From Lachnospiraceae bacterium XBD2001 (lineage in GTDB: Bacteria; Bacillota; Clostridia; Lachnospirales; Lachnospiraceae), in assembly GCA_900116395.1 (NCBI GenBank), contig FPAN01000003.1, positions 124,001-188,000 of the forward strand: a stretch of DNA of 64,000 nucleotides, written 5' to 3'. The notes under the pieces were generated by a model. That model was given only the letters and a program-made list of their open reading frames with translations, was not told the DNA's origin and searched no databases. The translations under genes were made by a program, and so were the position numbers. Below are positions 1 to 9,483 of the stretch, piece by piece. How positions within the stretch are numbered: the stretch's first letter is position 1; every line of letters begins with the position of its first letter.

Positions 1-2105
1 GACGTACGTTATACGATATGTATGAATTGGGCATTCGTTACGATCGCCCATACCGTAAGTCTGCCCGTATCGTTGGTGATACTATGGGTAAGTACCATCC
101 ACACGGTGACAGTTCTATTTATGAAGCCTTAGTCGTTATGGCGCAGGATTTCAAGAAGGGCATGCCGCTGGTTGACGGACACGGTAACTTCGGTTCCATC
201 GAGGGCGACGGAGCCGCTGCCATGCGTTATACAGAGGCAAGATTACAGAAGATTACCCAGGAAGCATACCTTGCAGACTTAGACAAAGATGTAGTTGATT
301 TCATGCCGAACTTCGATGAGACGGAGAAGGAGCCGGTGGTTCTTCCGGTACGTGTTCCGAACCTGCTCATTAACGGTGCGGAAGGTATTGCCGTTGGTAT
401 GGCAACCAGTATTCCGACCCATAACTTAGGAGAAGTCATCGATGGTGTGATCGCCTACATGAAGGATCCGGATATCAATACGGAACAGATGATGAAGTAT
501 ATTCCGGGACCGGATTTTCCAACCGGCGGTATTGTTACCAACAAGGATGAATTAAAAGCCATCTATTCTACCGGCGTAGGCAAGATTAAGCTCCGGGGTA
601 AGGTAGAGATTGAGAAGCTAAAAGGCGGCCGCCAGCAGGTGGTCATTACCGAGATTCCGTACACCATGATTGGTGCCAATATCGGTAAGTTCTTGAATGA
701 TATTTTTGCTTTATCTGAGAATAAGACAACCACGGATATTGTGGATATTTCCAACCAGTCCTCCAAAGAGGGTATCCGTATCGTCGTAGAACTGAAGAAG
801 GGCGCAGATGCAGAGAACTTCTGTAACCTTTTATACAAGAAGACCCGTTTGGAAGATACCTTCGGTGTGAATATGCTTGCGGTTGCAGACGGCAAGCCGG
901 AGACTATGGGTATTGTTCCGATTATTCGTCATCATGTGAACTTCCAGTACGAGCTTGCAACCCGTAAGTACACTACCTTGCTTGCAAAAGAGCGGGAGAA
1001 GAAGGAAGTCCAGGAAGGCTTAATCAAGGCCTGCGATGTCATCGACTTGATTATTGAGATTCTTCGTGGATCCAAGACGGTGGCTCAGGCGAAGGATTGC
1101 TTGATCAACGGTGTGACCGAGGGCATTAAATTCAAGTCCGAACAGTCCAAGAAGGATGCAGCCGGCTTGATGTTTACCGAGCGTCAGGCCACAGCCATCT
1201 TAGAGATGCGTTTACATCGTTTGATCGGCTTGGAAATCGAGGCACTTCGCAAGCAGTATGCGGAGACCATGCAGAACATCCAGACCTATTCCGATATTTT
1301 GGAGAACCGTGCTTCCATGGCGAAGGTGATTATCTCCGAGTTGAAGGCTTTCAAGAAGGAATACGCCAAGGAGCGTAAGACCGTTATTGACAACGTGGAA
1401 GAGGCTGTTATCGAAGAGAAGCCAATCGAGGTAGAGCCGGTTGCAGTTCTTTTGGATCGATTTGCTTATGCAAGAGTCATCGATATGGCAACCTATGAGC
1501 GTAACAAGGATGCGGCAGAGGAAGAGAGCAAGAAGATTATCTTCTGTAATAACGTGGATAAGCTTGCTATTTTTACCTCCGAAGGCAACATGCATCTGTT
1601 GAAGGTTCTTGATTTGCCGTTTGGTAAGTTCAGAGATAAGGGACTTCCAATCGATAATGTCAGCAAGTTCGACAGTAGCAAGGAAGACGTTCTCTTAATC
1701 GAGGCCATTCCGAACCTGAAGGACAAGAAGCTTCTCTTCGGTACCAAGAGCGGTATGATTAAGCTGGTTGACGGCGGCGAGTTCGATGTCAGCAAGCGTA
1801 CCACAGCTGCTACCAAGTTGGCAGACAAGGATTTGGTTGTTTGCGTTGGTATCGTTCATGAAGGCGATACAGTGGTGATGCAGTCCGAAGAAGGCTTATT
1901 CTTACGTATCGACGGAATTACCATTCCGGAGAAGAAGAAGGCTGCAGTAGGTGTTCGCGGTATCCGCTTGGGTGCGAAGGATCGTGTACATGCAATGTAC
2001 ATTCTGTCCGAAGGGGATACGAAGACTGTGAAGGTCAAAGGCAAAGAAGTGGTATTGAACCGCTTACATATTGGCAATCGTGATACGAAAGGCGTGAAGC
2101 GTTAA
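1..2105 (+). CDS. parC: DNA topoisomerase (ATP-hydrolysing) subunit A, ParC-like, 5' truncated
   Basis: The subunit cuts and rejoins DNA in a type IIA topoisomerase and would pair with a ParE/GyrB-type ATPase lying upstream of the window. The 5' end is missing; the frame is open from base 3, and the Met at 18 is internal because the family winged-helix core (YDRPYRKSARIVGD, GKYHPHGDSS) surrounds it. The catalytic tyrosine is in AMRYTEARL (codon 228-230). The quinolone-resistance positions read S and E in HGDSSIYEAL, the sensitive-type residues. The C-terminal beta-propeller starts near residue 475, and I find no QRRGGKG-like GyrA box in it. That, with the PNFDETEKEPVVLP and GPDFPTGGI motifs, favours a topo IV/ParC-type decatenase over gyrase, although some clostridial annotations call this family gyrA. 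The stop overlaps the next start (TAATG). Confidence 0.9.
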   Translation, partial: RTLYDMYELGIRYDRPYRKSARIVGDTMGKYHPHGDSSIYEALVVMAQDFKKGMPLVDGHGNFGSIEGDGAAAMRYTEARLQKITQEAYLADLDKDVVDFMPNFDETEKEPVVLPVRVPNLLINGAEGIAVGMATSIPTHNLGEVIDGVIAYMKDPDINTEQMMKYIPGPDFPTGGIVTNKDELKAIYSTGVGKIKLRGKVEIEKLKGGRQQVVITEIPYTMIGANIGKFLNDIFALSENKTTTDIVDISNQSSKEGIRIVVELKKGADAENFCNLLYKKTRLEDTFGVNMLAVADGKPETMGIVPIIRHHVNFQYELATRKYTTLLAKEREKKEVQEGLIKACDVIDLIIEILRGSKTVAQAKDCLINGVTEGIKFKSEQSKKDAAGLMFTERQATAILEMRLHRLIGLEIEALRKQYAETMQNIQTYSDILENRASMAKVIISELKAFKKEYAKERKTVIDNVEEAVIEEKPIEVEPVAVLLDRFAYARVIDMATYERNKDAAEEESKKIIFCNNVDKLAIFTSEGNMHLLKVLDLPFGKFRDKGLPIDNVSKFDSSKEDVLLIEAIPNLKDKKLLFGTKSGMIKLVDGGEFDVSKRTTAATKLADKDLVVCVGIVHEGDTVVMQSEEGLFLRIDGITIPEKKKAAVGVRGIRLGAKDRVHAMYILSEGDTKTVKVKGKEVVLNRLHIGNRDTKGVKR

Positions 2106-2800
2106 TGAGAGATCAACCGGTACGTAGAATATTTGATGTTGTATATCCATTGTTTATCTATTACATTCTGTATTACTGCCTGCAAGTATTGTTTGCGACT
2201 ATTTTTATAGACTCCTTCGGGAGTCTATTTTGCTTGCTGCTATCAGCAATGCTATGCCTTCCCTTTGCAATATTTTTCTATCGAAGGGCTATTGTAATCC
2301 GTAACGTGGCCCGGCCGAAGGGCAGAGAGTGGATAGAGTGTGTGGCTTGGATTGCGGGAATTGCGCTTCTTGGAGTAGGAGCAAATCTTTTGGTGGCACA
2401 TCTTCCTCTGCAAGAATGGTCCGAAGGATATGCTTCCACTTCTAAGATCCTGCGAGACGGAAGTCTTACGGTGCGAATTCTTACCAATGCCGTAGCGGTT
2501 CCACTGCTGGAGGAGCTTGTATATCGGGGATTGGTGTGTGGCCAAATCGAAGCCTGGGGGTCTGTTGGCAGTTGGAAGACACCGAAGCCGAAGACACCGG
2601 CTAGGGTCTATCGCTTCACCGCAGTGGTGGTATCCGCATTGATCTTTGGAGCATTGCATCTGAATGTGATACAATTTCTATATGCATTTCTGATGGGACT
2701 GTTTCTTGGAACAGCCTATATTCGTACCCATCGTATTTGGGTAGTGTTCTTAGCGCATGGATGTACGAACCTGTTGGTGGTTCTTTTGACATTGGGCTGA
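2105..2800 (+). CDS. CPBP family intramembrane metalloprotease (CAAX protease/Abi)
   Basis: This 231-aa polytopic membrane protein belongs to the CPBP (Rce1-like) intramembrane protease family. The motifs are visible: EELVYR near residue 136 (the glutamate pair and arginine of motif 1), FGALHLN near 181 and FLAHGCTN near 216, whose histidines bind the metal. Hydrophobic segments lie near residues 13-33, 40-58, 80-100, 172-190, 190-206 and 211-230. The substrate is unknown; family members are linked to protein processing, bacteriocin immunity or stress. The ATG overlaps the parC stop, so translation is probably coupled. The N-terminal segment VVYPLFIYYIL is typical of clostridial members and supports this early start even though a terminator-like hairpin (2207-2231) lies inside the coding sequence. 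Confidence 0.85.
   Translation: MRDQPVRRIFDVVYPLFIYYILYYCLQVLFATIFIDSFGSLFCLLLSAMLCLPFAIFFYRRAIVIRNVARPKGREWIECVAWIAGIALLGVGANLLVAHLPLQEWSEGYASTSKILRDGSLTVRILTNAVAVPLLEELVYRGLVCGQIEAWGSVGSWKTPKPKTPARVYRFTAVVVSALIFGALHLNVIQFLYAFLMGLFLGTAYIRTHRIWVVFLAHGCTNLLVVLLTLG
2207..2231 (+). terminator. Intrinsic-terminator-like hairpin inside the CPBP gene
   Basis: A perfect 9-bp stem (ATAGACTCC / GGAGTCTAT) closed by a TTCG tetraloop is followed directly by TTTT. It lies about 100 bases after the parC stop and about 34 codons into the overlapping CPBP gene. As a structure it is a textbook terminator; whether it acts when ribosomes cover it is unknown. Confidence 0.7.
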
Positions 2801-2822
2801 TAGAAGAATGGAGGGGATTTCT

Positions 2823-3968
2823 ATGGCAAATATGGAAGATTATTTGGATTGGCGTGGGGACTTATCTTTTTTAGCAGATCCCTTTAATGAAATTGATAAT
2901 TTAATCTTAAGTGAACTGGTCTATACGGATTTCGACGGCGTAGTTCCCCAGGAGGGACTACGCAATACCGTATCCGTTCAGGACGTCTATGAGAAGTTTT
3001 TTGCTCTCCATACAGAGGAAGAAATCATGGCGAAGGCGTCCTCTACGAAGGTGGCTCCGTTTCTTTTGAAGCGCCTGGTTGCATCCAGACGCTTTTCTAC
3101 TATGCGACTGGCAGCCTATCGGAACATCATTGATGAGGCCAACCAGTCCCAATTTGCAGCTGTTACCTATCTTCTGGAGGATAATTCCTATTTCGTCTGC
3201 TTCCGTGGAACGGACAATACCATTGTGGGCTGGAAGGAAGACTTCAATATGAGCTTCCTGGTACACACCAACGGACAGCTTCTGGCCAAGGAATATCTGA
3301 ATGAACTCTGTTCCCATACCAACAAGAAGATTCGTGTGGGCGGACATTCCAAGGGCGGCAACTTCGCGGTATACGCTTCCGCATTCTGTCATCCCCGTAT
3401 CCAGAAGAAAATCGAGTGCGTCTATTCCAATGACGGTCCCGGATTCCGGGAAAAAGTCATGGAATCGGATGGATATAAGACAATCCTTCCGAAGGTGGTC
3501 AGCATCATTCCGGAAGACTCCATTGTGGGAAATCTGCTTCTAAACGAGTTGGACCATCAGGTGGTAAAGAGCAATCTGACCGGAGCCAACCAGCATGATG
3601 CCATGAGTTGGGAAGTCTTGGGAAATCATTTTGTATATGCAGAGGATACCAGTAAGAGTTCTAAGAACTGGGACCAGACCTTGAAGCTTTGGCTGATGGA
3701 TTTGCCGGATACCAAGCGGGAAGCTTTTGTGGATGTGCTGTTTAAAGTGCTATCTTCCTCCGGTGCCAAGACGACGGACGAACTGTCCAATGATCCGCTG
3801 AAGGCCATTTCCGAAATGATGAAAGCTACATCGGAACTGGATCCGGAAGACCAGAAAGTCTTCAAAGAGGTGCTTCTAAAGCTTGCAAACAGCGGAAGAG
3901 AAGCGGTCTTCGGAAAATGGGTTTCTTCTAATGGAATTACCTCCTCCTTAACCTTCGGAAAACGGTAG
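2823..3968 (+). CDS. DUF2974 (Mbeg1-like) family alpha/beta-hydrolase-like protein
   Basis: The 381-aa protein resembles the DUF2974 family, whose members have a lipase-type fold. The nucleophile elbow is clear: VGGHSKGGNFAVYAS around residue 176, preceded by the strand-like YFVCFRGTDNTIVGWKEDF typical of lipase-like proteins. SNDGPGF follows about 35 residues later and may carry the acidic residue. No signal peptide is visible, so it is probably cytoplasmic; the substrate is unknown. I chose ATG 2823 because GGAGGGG (2811-2817) sits just in front of it, while the upstream in-frame ATG at 2808 would overlap that ribosome binding site. It follows the CPBP gene by 22 bases and may share its transcript. 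The last 100 residues have no recognisable motif. Confidence 0.8.
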   Translation: MANMEDYLDWRGDLSFLADPFNEIDNLILSELVYTDFDGVVPQEGLRNTVSVQDVYEKFFALHTEEEIMAKASSTKVAPFLLKRLVASRRFSTMRLAAYRNIIDEANQSQFAAVTYLLEDNSYFVCFRGTDNTIVGWKEDFNMSFLVHTNGQLLAKEYLNELCSHTNKKIRVGGHSKGGNFAVYASAFCHPRIQKKIECVYSNDGPGFREKVMESDGYKTILPKVVSIIPEDSIVGNLLLNELDHQVVKSNLTGANQHDAMSWEVLGNHFVYAEDTSKSSKNWDQTLKLWLMDLPDTKREAFVDVLFKVLSSSGAKTTDELSNDPLKAISEMMKATSELDPEDQKVFKEVLLKLANSGREAVFGKWVSSNGITSSLTFGKR

Positions 3969-3998
3969 AGAGTTTATACTTTTTTCACAATTTAGGTG

Positions 3999-4027
3999 TT
4001 GCATATTTCGATAAGATGGAGTACATT
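3999..4027 (+). promoter_or_regulatory. Predicted sigma-A promoter of groESL
   Basis: TTGCAT (3999-4004) is spaced 17 bases from TACATT (4022-4027). It lies just upstream of the CIRCE operator, which would then cover the start of transcription, the usual arrangement for HrcA repression. The -10 is only a moderate match. Confidence 0.5.
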
Positions 4028-4038
4028 ATGTAATGTAG

Positions 4039-4065
4039 TTAGCACTCCATGATGTCGAGTGCTAA
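4039..4065 (+). promoter_or_regulatory. CIRCE operator (HrcA binding site)
   Basis: A perfect inverted repeat TTAGCACTC - 9 bases - GAGTGCTAA matches the CIRCE consensus at every position. It lies 41 bases upstream of groES. By established knowledge HrcA binds it as DNA and represses groESL until heat shock titrates HrcA away from GroEL. Only this one copy was seen in the window. Confidence 0.97.
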
Positions 4066-4105
4066 CAACCCGAGAAGACTTTTATATATTAAGGAGGAAT
4101 AGATT

Positions 4106-4390
4106 ATGAAGTTAGTACCTTTAACAGATCATGTTGTTCTGAAGCAGTTAGAGGCAGAAGAGACTACCAAGTCCGGTATCATTCTTGCAAGCGCTGCACA
4201 GGAGAAGCCGCAGGAAGCAGAAGTAATTGCTGTCGGACCTGGCGGAATTGTTGACGGTAAGGAAGTTGTTATGCAGGTGAAGGCAGGCCAGAAGGTAATC
4301 TACTCTAAGTATGCAGGCACTGAAGTGAAGTTAGACGGTGAAGAGTATAAGATTGTTCGTCAGGATGACATCTTGGCAATCGTTGAATAA
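4106..4390 (+). CDS. groES: Co-chaperonin GroES
   Basis: The 94-aa protein is full length for GroES, the heptameric lid that caps the GroEL folding chamber in the cytoplasm. It begins KLVPLTDHVVLKQLEAEE, has the mobile-loop region TTKSGIILASAAQEKPQEA near residues 17-35, and VGPG near residue 45. A strong ribosome binding site (AAGGAGG, 4091-4097) precedes the ATG. The gene is first in a two-gene operon with groEL 39 bases downstream, under the CIRCE element at 4039-4065. Confidence 0.97.
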   Translation: MKLVPLTDHVVLKQLEAEETTKSGIILASAAQEKPQEAEVIAVGPGGIVDGKEVVMQVKAGQKVIYSKYAGTEVKLDGEEYKIVRQDDILAIVE

Positions 4391-4411
4391 TCGAATTCGA
4401 TAGATAGATAA

Positions 4412-6055
<1,644 letters not shown>

Positions 6056-6065
6056 GATATTAGGG

Positions 6066-6095
6066 CTGTCGGCATATTGCCGACAGTCTTTTTTT
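6066..6095 (+). terminator. Intrinsic terminator of groESL
   Basis: A 9-bp stem CTGTCGGCA / TGCCGACAG with a 3-base loop is followed by TCTTTTTTT, 10 bases after the groEL stop. Confidence 0.9.
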
Positions 6096-6105
6096 ATGCT
6101 ATCAT
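6077..6105 (+). promoter_or_regulatory. Possible promoter for the DegV gene, overlapping the groESL terminator
   Basis: TTGCCG (6077-6082) is spaced 17 bases from TATCAT (6100-6105), and the -10 is extended by TGC. The -35 lies in the right arm of the terminator hairpin. The -35 match is weak. Confidence 0.35.
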
Positions 6106-6148
6106 GAAGGCGTTGCGTTCCGATGTATAAGTGAATGAGGAGATAAGG

Positions 6149-7027
6149 ATGAGCGTTGCAATATTGGTAGATTCCAATAGCGGAATCACACCGGAAGAAG
6201 CGAAGAAGACCGGCATCTATCTGTTACCGATGCCTTTTTATATTGATGATAAGCTTTACTATGAAGATGTAGATTTGACTCGTGACGAATTTTTCCGTTT
6301 ACAGGAAGAAGACCACGAGATTACTACTTCCATGCCTTTGGTTGGTGAAGTAATGGACGTTTGGGAGAAGTTGTTAGAAGACCATGACCAGGTCGTATAC
6401 ATCCCAATGTCCAGCGGACTGTCCAGTTCTTGTGAGACAGCAATTATGTTGTCCGAGGATTACGAAGGCAAAGTATTTGTCGTAAACAACCAGCGAATTT
6501 CCGTAACTCAGAAGCTTTCTGCTTATGAGGCGAAGCGTATGGCCGATGAAGGCAAGGACGCTTCCGAGATTCGTGATTACTTAGAGAAGACCAAGTTGGA
6601 ATCTACCATTTACATTATGGTGGATACCCTGAAGTATTTGAAGAAGGGTGGTCGTCTGACACCGGCAGTTGCAGCCATTGGTACGCTGCTTCGTATTAAG
6701 CCGGTACTTACGATTCAGGGTGAGAAGTTAGATCGTTTTGCTCAGGCCCGCACATTGAAGCAGGCGAAGCAGTTGATGGTAGATGCCATTGCTGCGGATT
6801 TGAAGGATCGATTTAACGCACCGGATGCGTCCGGCTGTGTGATTTCCATTGCACATACCCAGAATCAGGCTGAGGCAGAGATTTTCCGTGATGAATTACA
6901 AGCAATTTATCCGGATCATCATATTATTATTAATCCATTACCATTATCCATTTCCTGTCATATCGGACCGGGAGCTCTTGCGGTTACCGCGACCCCGAGT
7001 TTCGTGAAGATAGAGGATTTTGAGTAA
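6149..7027 (+). CDS. DegV family protein (FakB-like fatty-acid-binding)
   Basis: The 292-aa protein is a DegV family member. Characterised relatives (FakB) bind a fatty acid and present it to the kinase FakA, which phosphorylates exogenous fatty acids for phospholipid synthesis. Visible features are the N-terminal VAILVDSNSGIT, the MSSGLSSS motif that follows the conserved TSMP region (ITTSMPLVGE), and the late HIGPGALAV stretch near residue 275. No fakA is in the window, so the function comes from the family only. ATG 6149 is preferred: GAGGAG ends 6 bases before it, while the in-frame GTG at 6131 lies upstream of that site. Confidence 0.88.
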   Translation: MSVAILVDSNSGITPEEAKKTGIYLLPMPFYIDDKLYYEDVDLTRDEFFRLQEEDHEITTSMPLVGEVMDVWEKLLEDHDQVVYIPMSSGLSSSCETAIMLSEDYEGKVFVVNNQRISVTQKLSAYEAKRMADEGKDASEIRDYLEKTKLESTIYIMVDTLKYLKKGGRLTPAVAAIGTLLRIKPVLTIQGEKLDRFAQARTLKQAKQLMVDAIAADLKDRFNAPDASGCVISIAHTQNQAEAEIFRDELQAIYPDHHIIINPLPLSISCHIGPGALAVTATPSFVKIEDFE

Positions 7028-7066
7028 GAACAAGGAAAAAGATTATCAGGAGGAACAAAAAGAGCT

Positions 7067-8353
7067 ATGGTTAAAGCTATTGTTGGAGCAAACTGGGGTG
7101 ACGAAGGCAAAGGTAAGATCACCGATATGCTTGCACAGGAAGCAGATTATGTTGTGCGCTTCCAGGGAGGAGCCAATGCCGGACACACGATTGTGAACAA
7201 TTACGGCAAGTTTGCTTTGCACACATTACCATCCGGCGTATTTTACAATCATACTACCAGTGTTATCGGTAACGGTGTAGCACTGAATATTCCGGTATTA
7301 TTCAATGAGATTAAGTCCATTACAGACAAGGGCGTTCCGATGCCGCACATCGCAGTATCCGATCGTTGCCAGATTGTAATGCCGTACCATATTCTTTTTG
7401 ATCAGTATGAAGAGGAGCGCTTGGGTAAGGCATCCTTCGGATCTACCAAGTCCGGTATTGCTCCGTTCTATTCTGACAAGTATGCCAAGATTGGCTATCA
7501 GGTCAGCGAGTTATTCGATGACGACATTCTTCGCGACAAGGTGGTTCGTACCTGCGAGCAGAAGAATGTATTGTTAGAGCATTTGTATCACAAGCCATTG
7601 CTTGATCCGGAAGAGTTGCTTGCAACCTTACACGAGTATCGCGATATGATAGCTCCTTATGTATGTGATGTTTCCACTATGTTGTGGAATGCAATTAAGG
7701 AAGGTAAGAACATTCTGTTAGAGGGCCAGCTTGGTACCTTGAAGGATCCGGATCACGGTATCTATCCGATGGTTACTTCTTCCTCTACTTTAGCTGCTTA
7801 CGGTGCAATCGGAGCAGGTCTTCCACCATACGAGATTAAGCAGATCGTTACCGTATGTAAGGCTTATTCCTCTGCTGTTGGAGCAGGTGCTTTCGTTAGT
7901 GAGATTTTCGGTGATGAAGCAGATGAGTTACGTCGTCGCGGTGGTGATGGCGGTGAGTTCGGTGCTACTACCGGTCGTCCTCGTCGTATGGGTTGGTTCG
8001 ACTGTGTGGCTTCTAAGTACGGATGCCGCTTGCAGGGTACCACAGATGTAGCATTTACCGTATTGGATGTTCTGGGATACTTAGATGAGATTCCGGTATG
8101 CGTTGGATACGAAATCGATGGAGAAGTTACCACAGACTTCCCGGTAACTTCCAAGCTTGAGAAGGCGAAGCCGGTATTGAAGACATTACCTGGCTGGAAG
8201 ACCGATATTCGTGGTATCAAGAACTACGAGGATCTTCCTGAGAACTGCCGTAATTACATCGAGTTTATTGAAGAGCAGATTGGATTCCCGATTACTATGG
8301 TTTCCAACGGACCTGGACGTGACGATATCATCTATCGTAAGTCCGCTTTATAA
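7067..8353 (+). CDS. purA: Adenylosuccinate synthetase
   Basis: PurA joins IMP and aspartate using GTP to give adenylosuccinate, the first step from IMP to AMP. The 428-aa protein has the N-terminal GTP-binding signature ANWGDEGKGKITD, the GGANAGHTI loop near residue 37, and TTGRPRRMGWFD near residue 303, where the conserved arginine contacts substrate. AGGAGG (7050-7055) lies upstream of the ATG. purB, the next enzyme, is at 21.6 kb with purC and purF, so the AMP branch is split between two loci here. A terminator follows. Confidence 0.97.
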   Translation: MVKAIVGANWGDEGKGKITDMLAQEADYVVRFQGGANAGHTIVNNYGKFALHTLPSGVFYNHTTSVIGNGVALNIPVLFNEIKSITDKGVPMPHIAVSDRCQIVMPYHILFDQYEEERLGKASFGSTKSGIAPFYSDKYAKIGYQVSELFDDDILRDKVVRTCEQKNVLLEHLYHKPLLDPEELLATLHEYRDMIAPYVCDVSTMLWNAIKEGKNILLEGQLGTLKDPDHGIYPMVTSSSTLAAYGAIGAGLPPYEIKQIVTVCKAYSSAVGAGAFVSEIFGDEADELRRRGGDGGEFGATTGRPRRMGWFDCVASKYGCRLQGTTDVAFTVLDVLGYLDEIPVCVGYEIDGEVTTDFPVTSKLEKAKPVLKTLPGWKTDIRGIKNYEDLPENCRNYIEFIEEQIGFPITMVSNGPGRDDIIYRKSAL

Positions 8354-8363
8354 GAGTCTGAAT

Positions 8364-8404
8364 CCCCAAATCATGAATTTCGGTTCGTGGTTTGGGGGTT
8401 TTTA
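8364..8404 (+). terminator. Intrinsic terminator of purA
   Basis: CCCCAAATCATGAA pairs with TTCGTGGTTTGGGG (two G-U pairs) across a TTTCGG loop, followed by a T run, 10 bases after the purA stop. Confidence 0.85.
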
Positions 8405-8493
8405 TGTCCAAAATGCTGTGATTGTTCACAAGTATTTCACAATTAAGTACTAGAATGAGTGCGTTTGAGAAACGATATTAGGAGGATAGAGAC

Positions 8494-9483
8494 GTGGTTG
8501 AGGTAAAAAATCTGACCAAACGTTACGGGGCGAAGACGGCAATTGAGAATATCTCTTTTACGGTAGAACCCGGTAAAATCTACGGACTGCTTGGACCAAA
8601 CGGTGCCGGCAAGTCTACCACCATGAATATTATGACGGGGTATTTGGCTGCCACCAGCGGAGAAGTACTGATTGACGGCCATGACATTTTTAAGGATGCC
8701 ATTGCTGCTAAGAAGAATATCGGATACCTTCCGGAGATTCCTCCGCTGTATTTGGATATGACCGTTGAGGAGTATCTGAAGTTCGTGGCAGAATTGAAGG
8801 GCGTTCCGAAGAAGCGTCGTGCAGATGAGGTGATTGATGTGTTGGAAAAAACACAAACCACCGGTGTATGCAGTAAGCTGATTCGCAACCTTTCTAAGGG
8901 TTATCGTCAGCGTGTAGGCTTAGCTCAGGCGTTAATTGGAAATCCGGAAGTCATAATTCTGGACGAGCCGACGGTTGGCTTAGATCCGAAACAGATTACG
9001 GAAGTAAGAGAATTGATTTGTTCCTTGAAGGAAGATCACGCAGTCATTTTAAGCTCACATATTCTTTCTGAGATTAGTGAAGTGTGTGACCATGTATTTA
9101 TTATTTCCCAAGGTAAGCTGGTCTTAAGTGATACCACACAGAACCTGCCGTTGCATCTTCACAGTGCACAGTCCATTGATATCGTTGGACAGGGTGATGT
9201 GGAAGCTGCGAAGGCTGCCTTGTTGGAATTGCCACATGTCGCTTCCGTAGAGGGAGAAGCCTTAGAGAAGAATATGGGACATTTGGTTGTTACCGCAGAT
9301 TCCCATGAAGATATCCGTGCAGAAGTATCTACCGTTTTGGCAGGTGCGGGCTTTGCAATCTTTGAGATGAAAGAAGTGGGACAGTCCTTAGAGGATGTCT
9401 TCCTTCAGATGACAGCAGATACGTACGCTACGGAAGAAAACGAAGAAACAGAGGAGGAGACAGAAGATGACAGCAATATTTAA
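8494..9483 (+). CDS. ABC transporter ATP-binding protein (GldA/NatA-type exporter ATPase)
   Basis: The 329-aa cytoplasmic ATPase drives an ABC-2-type exporter. It has Walker A GPNGAGKST near residue 36, an ABC signature LSKGYRQRVGLAQAL near 130, Walker B VIILDEPTVGLDP near 155 and the switch histidine in ILSSHILSE. Past the nucleotide-binding domain, residues 225-305 form the extra C-terminal domain usual for gliding-type (GldA) or drug-export ATPases, and the tail is very acidic (EENEETEEETEDD). Translation starts at GTG 8494 behind AGGAGG (8480-8485). The 3' end overlaps the permease gene by 17 bases, so the two are translationally linked. The cargo is unknown. Confidence 0.9.
   Translation: MVEVKNLTKRYGAKTAIENISFTVEPGKIYGLLGPNGAGKSTTMNIMTGYLAATSGEVLIDGHDIFKDAIAAKKNIGYLPEIPPLYLDMTVEEYLKFVAELKGVPKKRRADEVIDVLEKTQTTGVCSKLIRNLSKGYRQRVGLAQALIGNPEVIILDEPTVGLDPKQITEVRELICSLKEDHAVILSSHILSEISEVCDHVFIISQGKLVLSDTTQNLPLHLHSAQSIDIVGQGDVEAAKAALLELPHVASVEGEALEKNMGHLVVTADSHEDIRAEVSTVLAGAGFAIFEMKEVGQSLEDVFLQMTADTYATEENEETEEETEDDSNI

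Noticed and set aside
1212..1595. Long open frame on the minus strand inside parC
   Set aside because: It is a shadow of the coding strand; many similar minus frames over groEL, purA, thrS, gdhA and others were dismissed for the same reason, with no binding sites or family motifs.
8411..8456. Rex-like or promoter motif before the ABC ATPase (TTCACA repeats and TAGAAT)
   Set aside because: The half sites are direct rather than inverted and the promoter spacing is 20 or more.
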